Below the pieces are notes generated by a model. The model was not told where the DNA came from, made no database searches, and was given only the letters and a program-made list of their open reading frames with translations. A program made the translations under genes and the position numbers. Positions 1 through 11,386 of a stretch of DNA of 64,000 nt are shown here, in pieces (positions within the stretch are counted from its first letter, which is position 1; the number at the start of each line of letters is the position of its first letter). This DNA comes from Ziziphus jujuba. Lineage: Eukaryota; Streptophyta; Magnoliopsida; Rosales; Rhamnaceae. The stretch lies in assembly GCF_031755915.1 (NCBI RefSeq), contig NC_083383.1, positions 15,420,001 through 15,484,000 of the forward strand, in the 5' to 3' direction.

Positions 1-2430
1 TTGAAGATATAGGAAAGCAAGAAAGTATCGCAAGGGCCATTCAGTGTGGAAGAATAATAACCAATTATATTTATAATCATAATTGGTTACTTTCCTTAAT
101 GTGAGATATATATAAAGAAGACATAGTGCGACCTGGAAAAACAAGATTTGCAACAAATTACATTGCTTTAAATAGTCTCCTTAAAAAAAAAAAATATTCT
201 CTTAAACAGGTGTTTACAAGTGATGCTTGGGTTGAGCATCAATTGAGTCGAACAAAAGCGGGTAAAGAAGTGGAAAAACTTATCCTTGACAATCATTTTT
301 GGGATTCTATTGCTCACCTTGTTAATATATATGAGCCATTATATACTATTTTACGAATTGTTGATGCTGAGTTTATACCTACGATGCCAATATTGTATGA
401 TTGTTTTCAAAAGATGAAATATGGAATCAACAACCAAAGAGGAACTAAGTGGGTTATCAACATCATAAATCATTGATGGGATAATATGCTTTCCCATCCT
501 CTCCATATGGCTGGTAATTTTATCTTAATTACGTACTCTTAATTGTCATTTTGTCAAATAATTTATATATTAGATTTAATTTTTTGAAATTTTTGCGACA
601 TACTTTTTGAATCCATGATTCCATTATAATGAAGGGATTGGTACCGATCCAGATCTTATACAAGTTGTTCACGATATTTTTGCAGTATCAGATCCAAATT
701 CGGATTGTATATCTCAATTTGGAAAAAAAGTAAGATTTATTATTTTTTTAATCAAACAAACATATTAATAAAGTTTCTTATATATATATATATATTTTGT
801 AATTACATGTAGATAATATGTTTTAGAGATGCATGAAAGGGGTTTAGTGATCATGTAGCAATTGCGGCCCGAGCAGAAATGTGCGTTTGAGTATATTTAT
901 TAATTATTATCGATAAATCATGTGCGGAATATTAAAAATTTTATTGAAATTTAATATGTTATTATTTATAATGTTGAAATATGCAATTGAATGGTGAACA
1001 ATATACAAAAATAGCACTCCAACACTTAGAAAATTGGCAATGCATATTTTGTCACAAACTGTATCGTCATCTACTTGTGAGCGTAATTGGAGCAAATTTG
1101 CTTTGATACACACAAAACAATGAAACAAGCTCACATATGAAAAACTTCAAAAACTGATATTTTGCTATTATAATATGAAATTGCGAATTTGTGACATGAA
1201 AATAACAAATCAACCGCAATTAGATTCGGATTATATGAATTCATACTTAGATGATGATGAAGGTAATCCAGATCCTCGAGTTGCAATGCATGCCTCCCAA
1301 TTAGGGATAAATGTTGATAATGCTATTGCTGAAGAAGTTATGAGCAGTGATAGTGGAGGTAATAATTCATTTGAAATAGTGACAAGGCCTTCAACTAAGC
1401 GATTTAAGCCTACTTTCGAAACATTTAGTGGTGGTTATGCTCAACCAAATAAGGATGAGGAAGAAGATGACGATGATGATGATGATGATGACGTTGTTGA
1501 TCTTGATGATGACGACAACGATGATGATGATAATGATGATAGAGATAATGGTTATGGTGGCGATGGTAGAGGAGGATATAATATTGGTGGAGGTGAGGGT
1601 GGAACATATTATCGAGAACCAAGCCAACGTCCATTTATTGGTGAAGATTAATACACACATGCCACACAGGATTTTGATCATGGGACTCGAACAGCAGGCA
1701 CTGGTTCAAGAAGGCATTATGGAATTTCTATGATGGATCAACCTACTGAAGATTATCTTTCTAACTCTTTGGATGCAATGAGTTTAAGTACACAAGTTAG
1801 TTCTCAATACGGAAATTCTGAAATTCCAATTGCGTATCCATTTGATCAAATGAGATCACATAATCCTCACAATGATAACGATATTGGTATCTTTAACATC
1901 CCATGTCTCAAAATGAAGGCTACACTTCTCCTTGGGTAAATCCACATTACCCTCCACTTGGACAGTTGATTGGAATCGATAGAGAGAGATATGCTTGGCA
2001 TATCTACAATTACATGGAAAATTTCTCTAGTAGGATGAGTTGGAATGACTATTGTTATACTCGTGAAATATCTGGATATGATAATCAATTTGAAGCAGCA
2101 AGGAGTTATTTTCGGTATTGATGATGTATTATGAATTATATTTTAGAATTTCATATATCTTAATGTTATTTATTAAATTTTCTATATTTTAGTGCTAACA
2201 AACATTATATTTTCTTTATGTACAATTAATTTTAATGTTTATGGACTATGTTATTATTCTTATACTCTAATTATTGTATTTTTTTGCATTATTTTACTAT
2301 ATTAATTATCTCATATGCAAAAATCTGTATTTTAAATTAAATATTTATAGTTTCCATGAATTTATTGACATTTCCATCGATATCAACATTTACATCGACA
2401 TTTCCATCGATACCAATATTTTCATCACTG
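1..2430 (+). mobile_element. hAT transposon, 3' part (left end outside window)
   Basis: A decayed hAT element enters from the left edge and ends at 2430 in ...TTTTCATCACTG, the reverse complement of a CAGTGATGAAAATAT terminus, which fits the hAT rule of a CAGNG-type end. The last 90 bases carry repeated ATCGATGGAAAT motifs, a typical subterminal transposase-binding arrangement. The last ~190 bases match the start of the element at 17759 on the opposite strand, and the last ~90 match the end of the element at 61548-62575. The 8 bases following the end are ATTATGCC; the partner duplication would lie outside the window. Confidence 0.8.
2..2121 (+). pseudogene. hAT transposase (DUF659 and C-terminal dimerisation domain), degenerate
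   Basis: Reading from base 2 gives a hAT transposase core (DIGKQESIARA, then RPGKTRFATNYIALNS at 126-200) broken by an in-frame TGA near 101. The segments around 610-730 and 830-880 continue the protein, and 1040-1110 encodes the dimerisation motif SSSTCERNWSKF. An acidic Asp-rich, Gly-rich tail (1175-1651) and a Ser-rich end (1730-2121) follow in shifted frames. At least one stop and several frame changes mean it makes no intact protein. Some gaps, such as 514-620, could be introns rather than damage. The product would have bound element ends and catalysed cut-and-paste transposition. Confidence 0.75.
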
Positions 2431-3974
2431 ATTATGCCAAATGAAAATAATGTCGCAGATATATTAGGTTAAATAATGTTGTCTCTGAATGGAATGTTTG
2501 ACCAGATGATTGCAATCAATGACATTTATGGTATTACAATGACAATTTTATGGGCCATATAGTGTCATTTTTGTGTGTAACTAAATTATTGAGCATCAGT
2601 GACAATTAACATACTATCACGATTATGCACCTTTTGTTAAATTTTGGATGATGAATAGTGAATTTTAACTGAAGATGAATTAGTGTAAGGTCTATAGTTA
2701 TGACTCCAGTGTCAACATGCTTTGTCACTATATGTGCTGTAGTAACAAAAAATATGGGTCTATAGTTACAAAAAATTGATGTAGGTGTTGTTCTTTCTAA
2801 TATTTTTTTTTTAAAATTCTTTTAGTGAATTTTGGACCTCCTAAGTCCGTTTTTTATGTTATCTAAGCCTTAAAAACTCTTTAAGTTGCCAGATCTCAAG
2901 ATTTAGTTTTGAGATCAAACTTTCTTTGTCTTTTTTGACGACCCATCAATATTTGGCACCAATAGAAGATAAATCTATGTTCTTCATATCTTGGACTTTA
3001 AATTGGTATATGATTTATGGATTCTAGTTGAGTATTTGGATATCTCCAATATTAGGCTAGGGTATTTTGGTTTTGGAACAATTAATTATCTATGAGGTGT
3101 TTTCAATAGCAATTGCTAGTTAAAATGTGTTTCTAGTGATGTATTGAAGTTAACCTAGAGCTCAATTCTAAGAACTTGATAAGATATTGAAAATGCCTAA
3201 TTTGGACCATAGGGAAATTGAATTTGTGTAGAATTTTGAAGAATTTAGTAAGTAAATTTAAGATTTTTGGGTTGTTAGAGCAATATTAGGATATGGTGCA
3301 CACACACACTGGGTACTATATTTTTCTTTGGTTTAGTGGAATTTTTTGTAATATTTTAGGCACCTCGAGTGAGACTAAAGGTGATCCAACAGCTACGGAT
3401 CGAGCTTGAGTTATCTACGTGAGTGAATATTTATTTTTAAAAATTTTTTGGGTTAGGAACATGATTTTATGTCATTGTGTTTACATATATATATATATGA
3501 TTTTATAACATGTGGTGAATGATATCTATGATATACATTTTGACATTGTTTTTTAAGATGTTTTATTATTTTAAGGAATTATGAATTTCAATTCTATTGA
3601 TTAAAGAGTTTATGAAAGATACATATGTTTTTTATATAGATATTTCGATATGTTCCTATGGAAAAAAGGATATAGATATTGGTTTTAAAATTATGGATTA
3701 TTTGTTTTTATGTGTACCATTACCATACTAAGTTTATGGATTTGACAGTTATGACTTATGTGCTTGTATTGCCATCATTTACTGGACACTTGCTTAATTG
3801 AGGTTGGATGATAAGGTCCTTTCTTTGTGGTGCCCTAAAGATGGAAGGACTATTTGACGATTTTCCTCTGCCTTGATTGCTTTGCAACACTATAAGGACA
3901 CTAGACATGGTCATAAGACAAGGTTGGTAATGTTTATGATACATGAGTTTAAGATTTATGGATTATATATAAAT
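2431..3974. other. No gene; decayed repeat, Gypsy-LTR-like in its second half
   Basis: No reading frame of interest is seen. The stretch from about 3360 (an element-like turn ending in GTGAGTG, followed by AT-rich sequence and a short GC-richer block near 3830) has the same layout as the minus strand of the solo LTR at 4226-7131, where GTGAGTGACCC also precedes AT-rich sequence. I infer an old Gypsy LTR relic, but there is no clear terminus or target duplication. Confidence 0.3.
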
Positions 3975-4225
3975 TATAACACCCTAACTTTACTGGTGGA
4001 CCTATTACCCTTTGTCAATATTGTCCCTAATTTTTCCACCACATATGGTACGAGGTTTTTTGTTCAAAAATTTTCAAGAAGGCACCCAATCCTTGAATTA
4101 CACTCACTTGAGTATGCTTAACTTTAGCGTTCTTTCGAACCCTAAAGCCAACCGTTTTGAAAAGGTTTCAAGTTATAAAAGTGATTATCATTACATTCAA
4201 ATCATCTTTTAATCTACACCCAGTG
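3975..4225 (-). repeat. Cassandra-like 3' LTR, main part
   Basis: It begins TATAACACCC on the plus strand (expected TGTAACACCC) and is about 65-70 percent alike, by eye, to 7235-7490. The segment 4072-4150 resembles the antisense of plant 5S rRNA, with recognisable matches around GGCACCCAATCC and GTATGCTTAACTTTAGCGTT. The LTR stops where the solo LTR was inserted, and its last ~30 bases continue at 7132. Confidence 0.65.
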
Positions 4226-7131
4226 TGTCAGGACCCGTCCAGAATTCCTCCTCCGGAACCCTAGACAGCCCTGATCCCAGGGAAACCCTACCGGACCCTC
4301 CAACGGAAAATCCGACAGAGCCTCCCCTAAGGGATTTACTTACCACAAATTACCTGCACTGAAAACACACTTCTAAAAACATCCCCTTATTCCTCCCACA
4401 AACTACAAACTGTTCCACAAATTCCAGCACTTCTCAAAAGCAACAACAATCCAGTGCACAAATAAAACAGAAGTATCCCAATAGTATACAGAGCTTTAAG
4501 AAGTGCTAAACAACAGAAATACAACAAGGCTGAAAAGAAATAATACACTGAAATGAAAGAGTACAAAGATACTTCTCGAAACACAACAGCAGTAGAAAAC
4601 TTGGTTCGCTCCGGAAGAACGTCTACCACCACTTGCACCTAAGGGAACGGAATTTAAGAGTGTGAGATGCTAATCATCTCAATGAGTGACCCTATCTACT
4701 ATACAATATAATATCACGGTAATACAGTAGATAGATAATAATTAATTGGAAAATAATAATTTCTCTCAAAACCCTTATAATTCTCTCAGTTGGAAAAGTT
4801 CCCATTTTTAAAACATTTTCACAAAACCCTTGTACGTAATTCCCAAAAACCAATAAACCAAATAATTTAATAAACAACAAATAAATAAATAAATAAATAC
4901 CCCAAATATAAATAAAATGTAATAAATTATAATAAATAATTTTAGAACACCTTTGGGGTTTAAAACATTATTTGCAATTTACACCGACAATTACACCTGA
5001 CGCACCACACCATATACCGGTGATGCCCTCCGATACCCAGCGTCCCGAGCACCGACTGACGGGAGGTTAAAGAGAGAAACATGCAGTGGTCACTTCGGCG
5101 TCCCGACAGTACCGACTGCTAAAAACCATCACCCGGCCAAGGAGGGGGGCGGCTATCGCCAATAACAACTTGCCTGCCCACGGTCCAATGGCAACTCACG
5201 GGTGAAGTAATAACCGCACGCTAAACCATATAATAACCGCGTGCTAAACCACGTGTCCATACACCATACACCAGAACACCAATACTGTATGAGTGCGTCT
5301 AAAAATAAACATTAATAACCAACCGTACCGTTTTCCAAAATTACCGTGGGAAGTATACCAAATTTTCACAAAACACCATCCCACATTTTTTTATTTAATA
5401 ACCCGGTACGAAACAGCGATAACAACAAACCACAATTTTCTCGAAGTACGAGATGCAACCACAAAAATACCGCGGGCATAATTTATAAAATTTAACCAAA
5501 TATTTTCATAAAATATTTAACCCAATTATGCCCGGAAAATAAATTTTAAAAAACCACGTACCAATACTACCAAAATACACCTTGCTCATGCATAATAAAT
5601 TAAACCATAATAAAATAATAATCGGGAATTTCTTAATGACCCCAAAATTTCATTTAACACCAATGGGTAAATATATATATAAAATAATATTTTTCCCGGT
5701 TATATTTAAAATACACCACATGAGCACAAATTACAGATATCAAATTAATACCACATAAATACAATTAATTACGCCAAAAATATTTTTAAAGGTGGGTCAC
5801 TCACCTGGAGAGCGCAAATCAACTAAGATCCTCCTCGGGATCAACTCCACTACTCGCGCGTGCATCGTATCGAAGTTCGCGTGATGAGGATCACGGATTC
5901 GGTCTTACTTTCCTGTGATCGGACCCGACGGGGTCGGAATCTCGTCGGAAAGCTTTTCGAGTTTCGGCTCCGCAATTCTCCCAAACCGTCGCGAATTGGC
6001 GGAAACAGAAGCCGGATTCGGGTTCAGGAGGTCGAACACTACGGACTGGAGCTGGCTTGAATTTCGGGTACTCGCCGGAACAGTATTTTCCGGCGAGCCG
6101 CCGCGGTCATCGGCAACCGTTGCCGGCGGCGGCGCGTGCGGTGGCCGTAGGTGGTGAAATTTTGCAGACTTGTAGATTGTGAGGAGAGCAACCCAACGGG
6201 ACCAGCGGTGAGCAAAACGGAGGTCGGACGGCGAAGAAATCACCTTTTGAAGATTTCCGGCCCCTCGCCGGAAAACGCTCCGATCCCGGCGCGTCGGTGG
6301 TCCGATGGCCGTGATTTTTGGTGGGTCGGCCGGACTTGAGGAGAGGATCAAGGCTAGCTGGTGTGTGTGGCCGAAAAATGGCCGGAAAAGGGTCGATTCG
6401 CGGTGGCCGGCGGTGGAGGGGTAAAACTCGCCGCCGAACTTCGGAGCTCCGATCAGGGCGCGTCCGGCGGCCGTTCGCCATGAAATTTGGAGGTTTTGCC
6501 GGAAATGAGGAGGGCAACGTTGCTGGCCGGCGCGTGCACTGTAGATCGGCCGGAACAGTGGAAAACTCCGATGGCCGGCGGTCCTCTCTCTCTCTCTCTC
6601 TTTCTCTCTCCTCTCTCTCTTTCTCTCTCTTCCCCGAGACTTTTAACAAATAAAAACCCTTGTGTGACACTGTTCATGCCACGTGGACCAATCAGAAGTT
6701 GACACGTGGCATTTCACTGTTCACCGACCCAAAAACATTAAAATAATACGGTATCCGGTAAACTTCAAACGTCCATAACTTTTTAACCGGATGTCCGTTT
6801 TGAGCGTGCCGCTAGTCTGTGAACTCGTATCGACGAGCACTTCACAACCATGTACGAGTCAAAGCTCGATTCCCCATAAACAAAAAGTCAACTTCGGCAC
6901 CCCCTGGACAGTTTGGACCGCAACTTGTTTCATCTTTAACTTTCAAACCGTAGCTCCGTTTTCGACGTGCTATCAGTCTACGAACTCGTGGCATTGTGCA
7001 CTTCGCCACGGTACCCTGGTCAACTCGAAATTCCCACCGAGTCAAAAAGTCAACTTTTGACCCCTTTCGGTCAACGGTCAACCTCGGTCAACGTGCACGG
7101 ATTCCGGTGCGATTTGGGACGGGGTGTTACA
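4226..7131. mobile_element. Solo LTR of a long-LTR (probably Ty3/Gypsy) retrotransposon
   Basis: It begins TGTCAGGACCCGTCC and ends GGGACGGGGTGTTACA, so the two tips are imperfect inverted repeats in the TG...CA form. Perfect 5-bp target duplications, CAGTG, lie at 4221-4225 and 7132-7136. No internal coding region or second copy is present, so it is a solo LTR left by LTR-LTR recombination. Its 5' half is AT-rich, and its middle (about 5800-6580) is strikingly GC-rich with GCCGGCGG motifs, followed by a CT-rich tract at 6581-6630. The many reading frames at 5860-6700 are by-products of this GC-rich sequence. Assignment to Gypsy rests on LTR length and termini only. Confidence 0.85.
6581..6631. 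repeat. CT microsatellite in the solo LTR
   Basis: A run of about 50 bases composed almost only of CT/TCTC units, interrupted by single T or C changes, lying just after the GC-rich block. Confidence 0.8.
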
Positions 7132-7234
7132 CAGTGCCTTGTATCCACCCACATTGGTAGTCACAATCAACCTCCCTTGAGGCCCAGCATCCTAGTTGGC
7201 ACATTTCTAGCAAGGTACAAGGTTTGATACCATT

Positions 7235-7503
7235 TGTAACACCCTATCTCCACCAGTAGACTTGTCACTTTCTGCCAATATTGTCTTCCATTTAGCCACC
7301 ACACTTAGTATGAGATTTTTTGTTTAGAGTTTCCTAGGAGGTCATCCATCTTTGGATTACACCTATCTAAGTACTCTTAACTTCAAAGTTCTTCCAAATC
7401 CTAAATCCAACCGCTCTTAAAAAGGGTCAAAATTATGAAAGTGACTATCATAAAATTTGAATCATCTCTTTATCTACATTTCGGTGATGTGAGATTAGAC
7501 ACA
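7235..7503 (-). repeat. Cassandra-like 5' LTR with 5S rRNA-derived core
   Basis: On the plus strand it starts TGTAACACCC and ends near TTAGACACA. The block 7329-7409 matches the reverse complement of plant 5S rRNA: AGGAGGTCATCCATC corresponds to AGGAGGTCACCCATC, and CTTAACTTCAAAGTTCT to CTTAACTTCGGAGTTCT. The 5S portion carries the internal RNA polymerase III promoter in intact Cassandra elements; here it is too mutated to assume activity. Confidence 0.7.
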
Positions 7504-7553
7504 AAGTAGCCTACCAGTGCCCCGCACCTGTCCACAATGGTCATAATAAATAT

Positions 7554-8320
7554 TGTAACACCCTGTCCAGAAAAATACCTAAAATTTTGAAACTTTGATC
7601 AGGTTTGACCAACTGGACCGTTGTGGATCCCGAGTTTGACTTTTTATGTGGATAATATTTTAGTTTAACTAGTATACTTAGAACATGTAGATATGAGTTC
7701 ATAGATTGGCTACATGACATATTTCAAGTTACGGATCAAAATTTATGGTTCTAGGAAATTTTAAATATTAGTATTATATTAGTGTCCAAACTAGTCCTCG
7801 ATTTTTATCTATCAATAATCCGAGGCTCTAGATAAATGTTGGGAATCATACCCAACAGTAAACAAGTCTTGAAATAACAATTTTATCTCCTAAACCCAAG
7901 AAACTTTTTCTAAACCCACGGGTTTCGAACTGGGTTGACCTACATGCACTTGACCACCAGCAAGGTCACTTTGGGTGACCAAATTGGCTAAATTTCTAGC
8001 CAAACTACCGGCCGACATACCTAGATTAGTCGTTTGAAGCTGATGGTGTCGTTTGGCATTTTTCAGCTGTTTGGCCATTTTTCGGCCATTTCAAGTCTTC
8101 CCATGTTCCATTTATCAAAACTCCTCACGGTTTGAAAGATCTATCAATGGAAAGTTTGCCAAGTTTTGCAATGAATATTTTGGCCACCAGCAACAATTTT
8201 GGACCAAAGTGAGCTTAGATTCTTGTAACTCATTCCATAATTTTTCCATTGATATTAAGTTTGTAAATTTTGGATATCTTTTGATATAAAGTTTCTTGTT
8301 AAAAGTCTTTGAAATCCAAA
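7554..8320. repeat. Gypsy-LTR-like fragment
   Basis: It starts TGTAACACCCTGTCCAG at 7554, the form of a Gypsy LTR tip, and contains no convincing reading frame. It sits between the TRIM and the truncated Copia reverse transcriptase, and may be what truncated the latter. I could not find the second tip or a target duplication, so its right boundary is a guess. Confidence 0.35.
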
Positions 8321-9721
8321 TCGGATTTTGATGCAAACCTTTGGTTAAAAGCCGAGCTTTATGATGTAGAATGGATCCATTTGGATTTCTCTTCAGTTTA
8401 AAAACCCATTTATTAACAACTAATCTTTGACAAGGATGAAAAGGCATAAGAGTCCAGGTATGATTGTCCATTAACGCAGCAAATTCAATCTCCATGGCTC
8501 TTTTCCATTTGGGAAAAAGAAGTGTCGAAGAAACAGATGATGGTTTCATATAGGGAAAGGCAACAAGTTTGACTATTATCATGAAAAGTTTTGTTTGAAA
8601 ATCCCATCTTTAGCATGAGTTATCGTAGGATATGTTGGCTATAATGAGCAAGACATGCATGGAGAAAGAGTATAGCATGACCCCCTTTAGAACCAGTATC
8701 AGGTGAGAGAGGAAAAGAAGATTGCTCATGCTCGTAAGATGGAGAAGTTTGACCTGCTGTATTTCTAAGAATATACAAAGATTGTTGTATAGAATATGTT
8801 GGACTAGCAACCTAGAACCACAGATGTCTTGAGTTGATTGTGGAGGTGTTGGACATGGAGTAGAAGAACTATCTTCAGATTGTGATAATGAAGGAGAAGA
8901 CATGTTGGAGTGGGATTGAATCACATCAATTGTTAAGTCTCCAAACATGGTTGAAGAGTTTTTGCCCAAAGAATTTAAAGATGGCTTTAAAGTTACTGAG
9001 ACACTATGAAACTTGTCTTGTAAGAAAGGTTGTGAGATAGGTATAGAAGTAGGGCTCACATAATGGGTTAAATTATTCTCTTGAAGATTAAGGTCGATCC
9101 TTTCAGAAAAAGGTTAACAATGATCGTTAAAAATCACATTTGAATAGATGTATGTTTTATTAGTTAATAGACTTTGACATTTATAGCCTTTATAGGATGA
9201 GTTATATCCAATAAATACACATCTCTCAAAGTGAAAACTAATTTTTTTAAAAGATAAGGATGAAAGAAAGGAAAGCACGCACACCCAAAGCATTTAAAAA
9301 TAGAGTAATTAAAGTTTTTATTAAATAACTTTTGTAAAGGGGTTTGAACATTTAAGACTTTTGTGGGAAGCTTGTTAATTAGAAATGTGTTGCTAAAACA
9401 TGTATTCCACCAATGATGGAATGGAATGGAGCTTTGAGCAAGAAGTGAAAAAGCAGTTTTAGTAATATGACACTGTTTACGCTCTACTCATCCGTTTTGA
9501 TTATGAGTGTGAGGACATGGGTGTTGAAAAATAAAACTGAATTGCTATAAAAATGGTTGGAAAGGATTAAATTCACCCCCCTAATAAAACTAAAAAATCT
9601 TTATTTTTTTGTTGATTAAATTTTCAACCATTTTTTCAAAATATAGGAAGATGGTAGTAACTTCAAATTTTAACTTCATTGGAAAAATCCAAGAGAATCA
9701 AGAAAAGTTATCTACAAATAG
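8320..9721 (-). pseudogene. Copia polyprotein relic: integrase C-part and reverse-transcriptase start
   Basis: On the minus strand from about 9700 downwards, broken frames encode Copia integrase: a segment near 9500 that still reads like the transposase core, then FKCFGCACFPF near 9290 and RCVFIGYNSSYKGYKC near 9210. A Ser/Pro-rich linker (9059-8610) follows. At 8582-8320 the start of the reverse transcriptase is seen: PKWKRAMEIEFAALMDNHTW and VNKWVFKLKRNPNGSI. The catalytic part of the reverse transcriptase is missing. This continues the relic at 14981-15863; the Mutator-like element was inserted between them. Confidence 0.75.
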
Positions 9722-9730
9722 TAAATAATA

Positions 9731-9920
9731 GGTATATTGGCAGCTATGCATCCCAAACTTTATCGGGGTTGATACATTGCACTCTAAACTATTTTTCCTG
9801 ACATTATACACCCCCAAACTTGTATTTCCCTTGCACCCTTGGTTTTTCTATAAAAAATGCTTAACGGAATGACCACGTGTGCACACGTGATCATCAAGCG
9901 AGGGTAGATTAGGTCATTTT
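9731..9920 (+). repeat. MULE left terminal inverted repeat
   Basis: It is the inverted partner of 14782-14971. Matching runs include TATCGGGGTTGATACATT and CTAAACTATTTTTCCT, and similarity extends to the AGGTCATTTT block near 9911-9920. Confidence 0.85.
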
Positions 9921-10119
9921 ACTGTTATGAGCTTAGAAAGTAGGGCATAAAAAATGGAGTTTTAGACCCAATTATGAAATGGACGAGTTAAGCTGCAGAA
10001 AGTTACAAAAAGTTGCAAAAAGATGAGAAAGGGACTATAGGACTCAAGAAGGTTGAAGAAATAGCTCAAGCTGCAGAAGAAAGCACCTCGTGGAGACATT
10101 GCAACTCAAGCTGCAGCAA

Positions 10120-10678
10120 ATGAATGAATTTTCATTGAAGAATATTAACAAACAAGGAAATCTGCAACTTGGAATGCCAGCCATGAAAAGAACTTTATGG
10201 ACTAACATTAATCCAGGAAGGAGATTTCATGGGTATCCAAAATATAAGGTATATTTTACGCATTTATGAAAAATATTTAAAAATTTTGTAAACGTTTTTT
10301 TAAATATATGTAGAAGAAAACAGAGAGAAAAAACAAAGATCATATTTTTCTATTCTAAAGATATTGCATCTTTGATATTGTTGAGTGAAAAGTTGATTTA
10401 AGATCATTATGCAATAGGAAATTTAGTTTCTTAATTCCATTGCTACTAACTGTTTCTTAATTTTTTTTGGCTTATGTTTGCAGAAAAATGTGAGAAAAGG
10501 ATGTGGATTCTTCCAATGGTATGATCCACCAATGTGTCAGCATTCAACAAGGGTTATACCTTGACTACTAAGAGATATTACAAAGTTGGAGGAAGATAAG
10601 GCCAGACTGAAGAAAATAATTTGTGTTGGATTTGTTGTATGTGTATTGTTGGTGTATAGAATGATGACAAATGGATAA
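10120..10678 (+). pseudogene. GRF-type zinc-finger protein with coiled coil and C-terminal membrane segment, two exons, damaged
   Basis: Exon 1 (10120-10248) ends at a GT donor and encodes PAMKRTLWTNINPGRRFHG, the first half of a GRF zinc finger. Exon 2 (10484-10678) follows a CAG acceptor and encodes KGCGFFQWYDPPMCQHS, the second half, then a short coiled coil (ITKLEEDKARLKK) and a hydrophobic tail (IICVGFVVCVLLVY). The intron is 235 bp. Two lesions are visible: the Cys pair before MPA appears lost by a 1-bp deletion near 10174, and a TGA stands where IPGLL would be expected, just after TRVIP. GRF fingers bind nucleic acid; a link to transposition is possible but not shown. It points opposite to the transposase. 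Confidence 0.75.
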
Positions 10679-11386
10679 TGTAATAGTTGCCAATATCCTT
10701 AACGATATATGTAATAGAGTTTATGAAGACGATAGCATGCTTGTATCAACTTTGTAGATAGAATGAGATAGCTACCAATATCCTTAATGTTAGTATGCTT
10801 GTATCAACTTTGTATGTAGTATATATATATAATTGGCAGCTTCTATGAATGTTTTCTTTTATTTATTCAACCCTGTGAATATGTTTACCAGATTGTATTT
10901 ACCAGCTTATTAATATTTTTAGTTTGTTTGTCCATTTTGTAAATGTAATCTAGCCAAAGAATTTGTATTGAACAATACAACAAAATTTATCAAGGCATGT
11001 TGTGATAAATACATCGTAAAATATATGTCCAAGTATTTAAATACATGATAACCTTTTTACAAATCCAAAATACATTTATACTATATCATTGTGCCCAATT
11101 CATGGCACCACGTATATAAACTACCCTAAACAGGACATAAACAACCCTAGCCATATAGTAGTCACAAAAGGTCAACTTCACAACTCAACAACATATACTA
11201 TCCTAAATAGTCATATAGTAGCTACATTTTACAAGATAGATAAAAACCAAGTTGTATTTACAACACAAATAAACAGCCATTTGTTGTCCTAGGAGGTCTC
11301 TTAACCTACATGCACAAAGTAGAACTCATTAAGTTGTGCTCCTTCTGCTCCTTGTGTTCCTCATTACCTCAGATGGGGCTGTTGAG

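Larger units (their letters stand above)
3975..7503 (-). mobile_element. Cassandra-type TRIM retrotransposon, split by a solo LTR
   Basis: Two diverged LTR copies in the same orientation flank a very short internal region. The 5' LTR (minus orientation) is 7235-7503. It starts TGTAACACCC on the plus strand and contains a 5S-rRNA-like block. Two bases inside it lies a primer-binding site, TGGTATCAAACC on the minus strand (7221-7232), close to the initiator-Met tRNA site TGGTATCAGAGC. A purine-rich tract on the minus strand (7168-7180) precedes the other LTR, which runs 3975-4225 and resumes after the inserted solo LTR to about 7165. 5S-containing LTRs, small size and no coding capacity are the hallmarks of Cassandra TRIMs. 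Confidence 0.7.

Noticed and set aside
1391..1681. Ile-rich antisense frames
   Set aside because: Shadows of the Asp-repeat tail of the hAT transposase on the other strand.
2650..2780. Possible CACTA- or MITE-like ends (TTTGTCACTA, GTAGTAACAAAAA)
   Set aside because: No partner terminus or target duplication could be identified.
5860..6702. Dense overlapping open frames on both strands, Arg/Pro/Ser-rich
   Set aside because: They lie in the GC-rich middle of the solo LTR, in many frames at once, with no domain; stop codons are simply rare in that composition.
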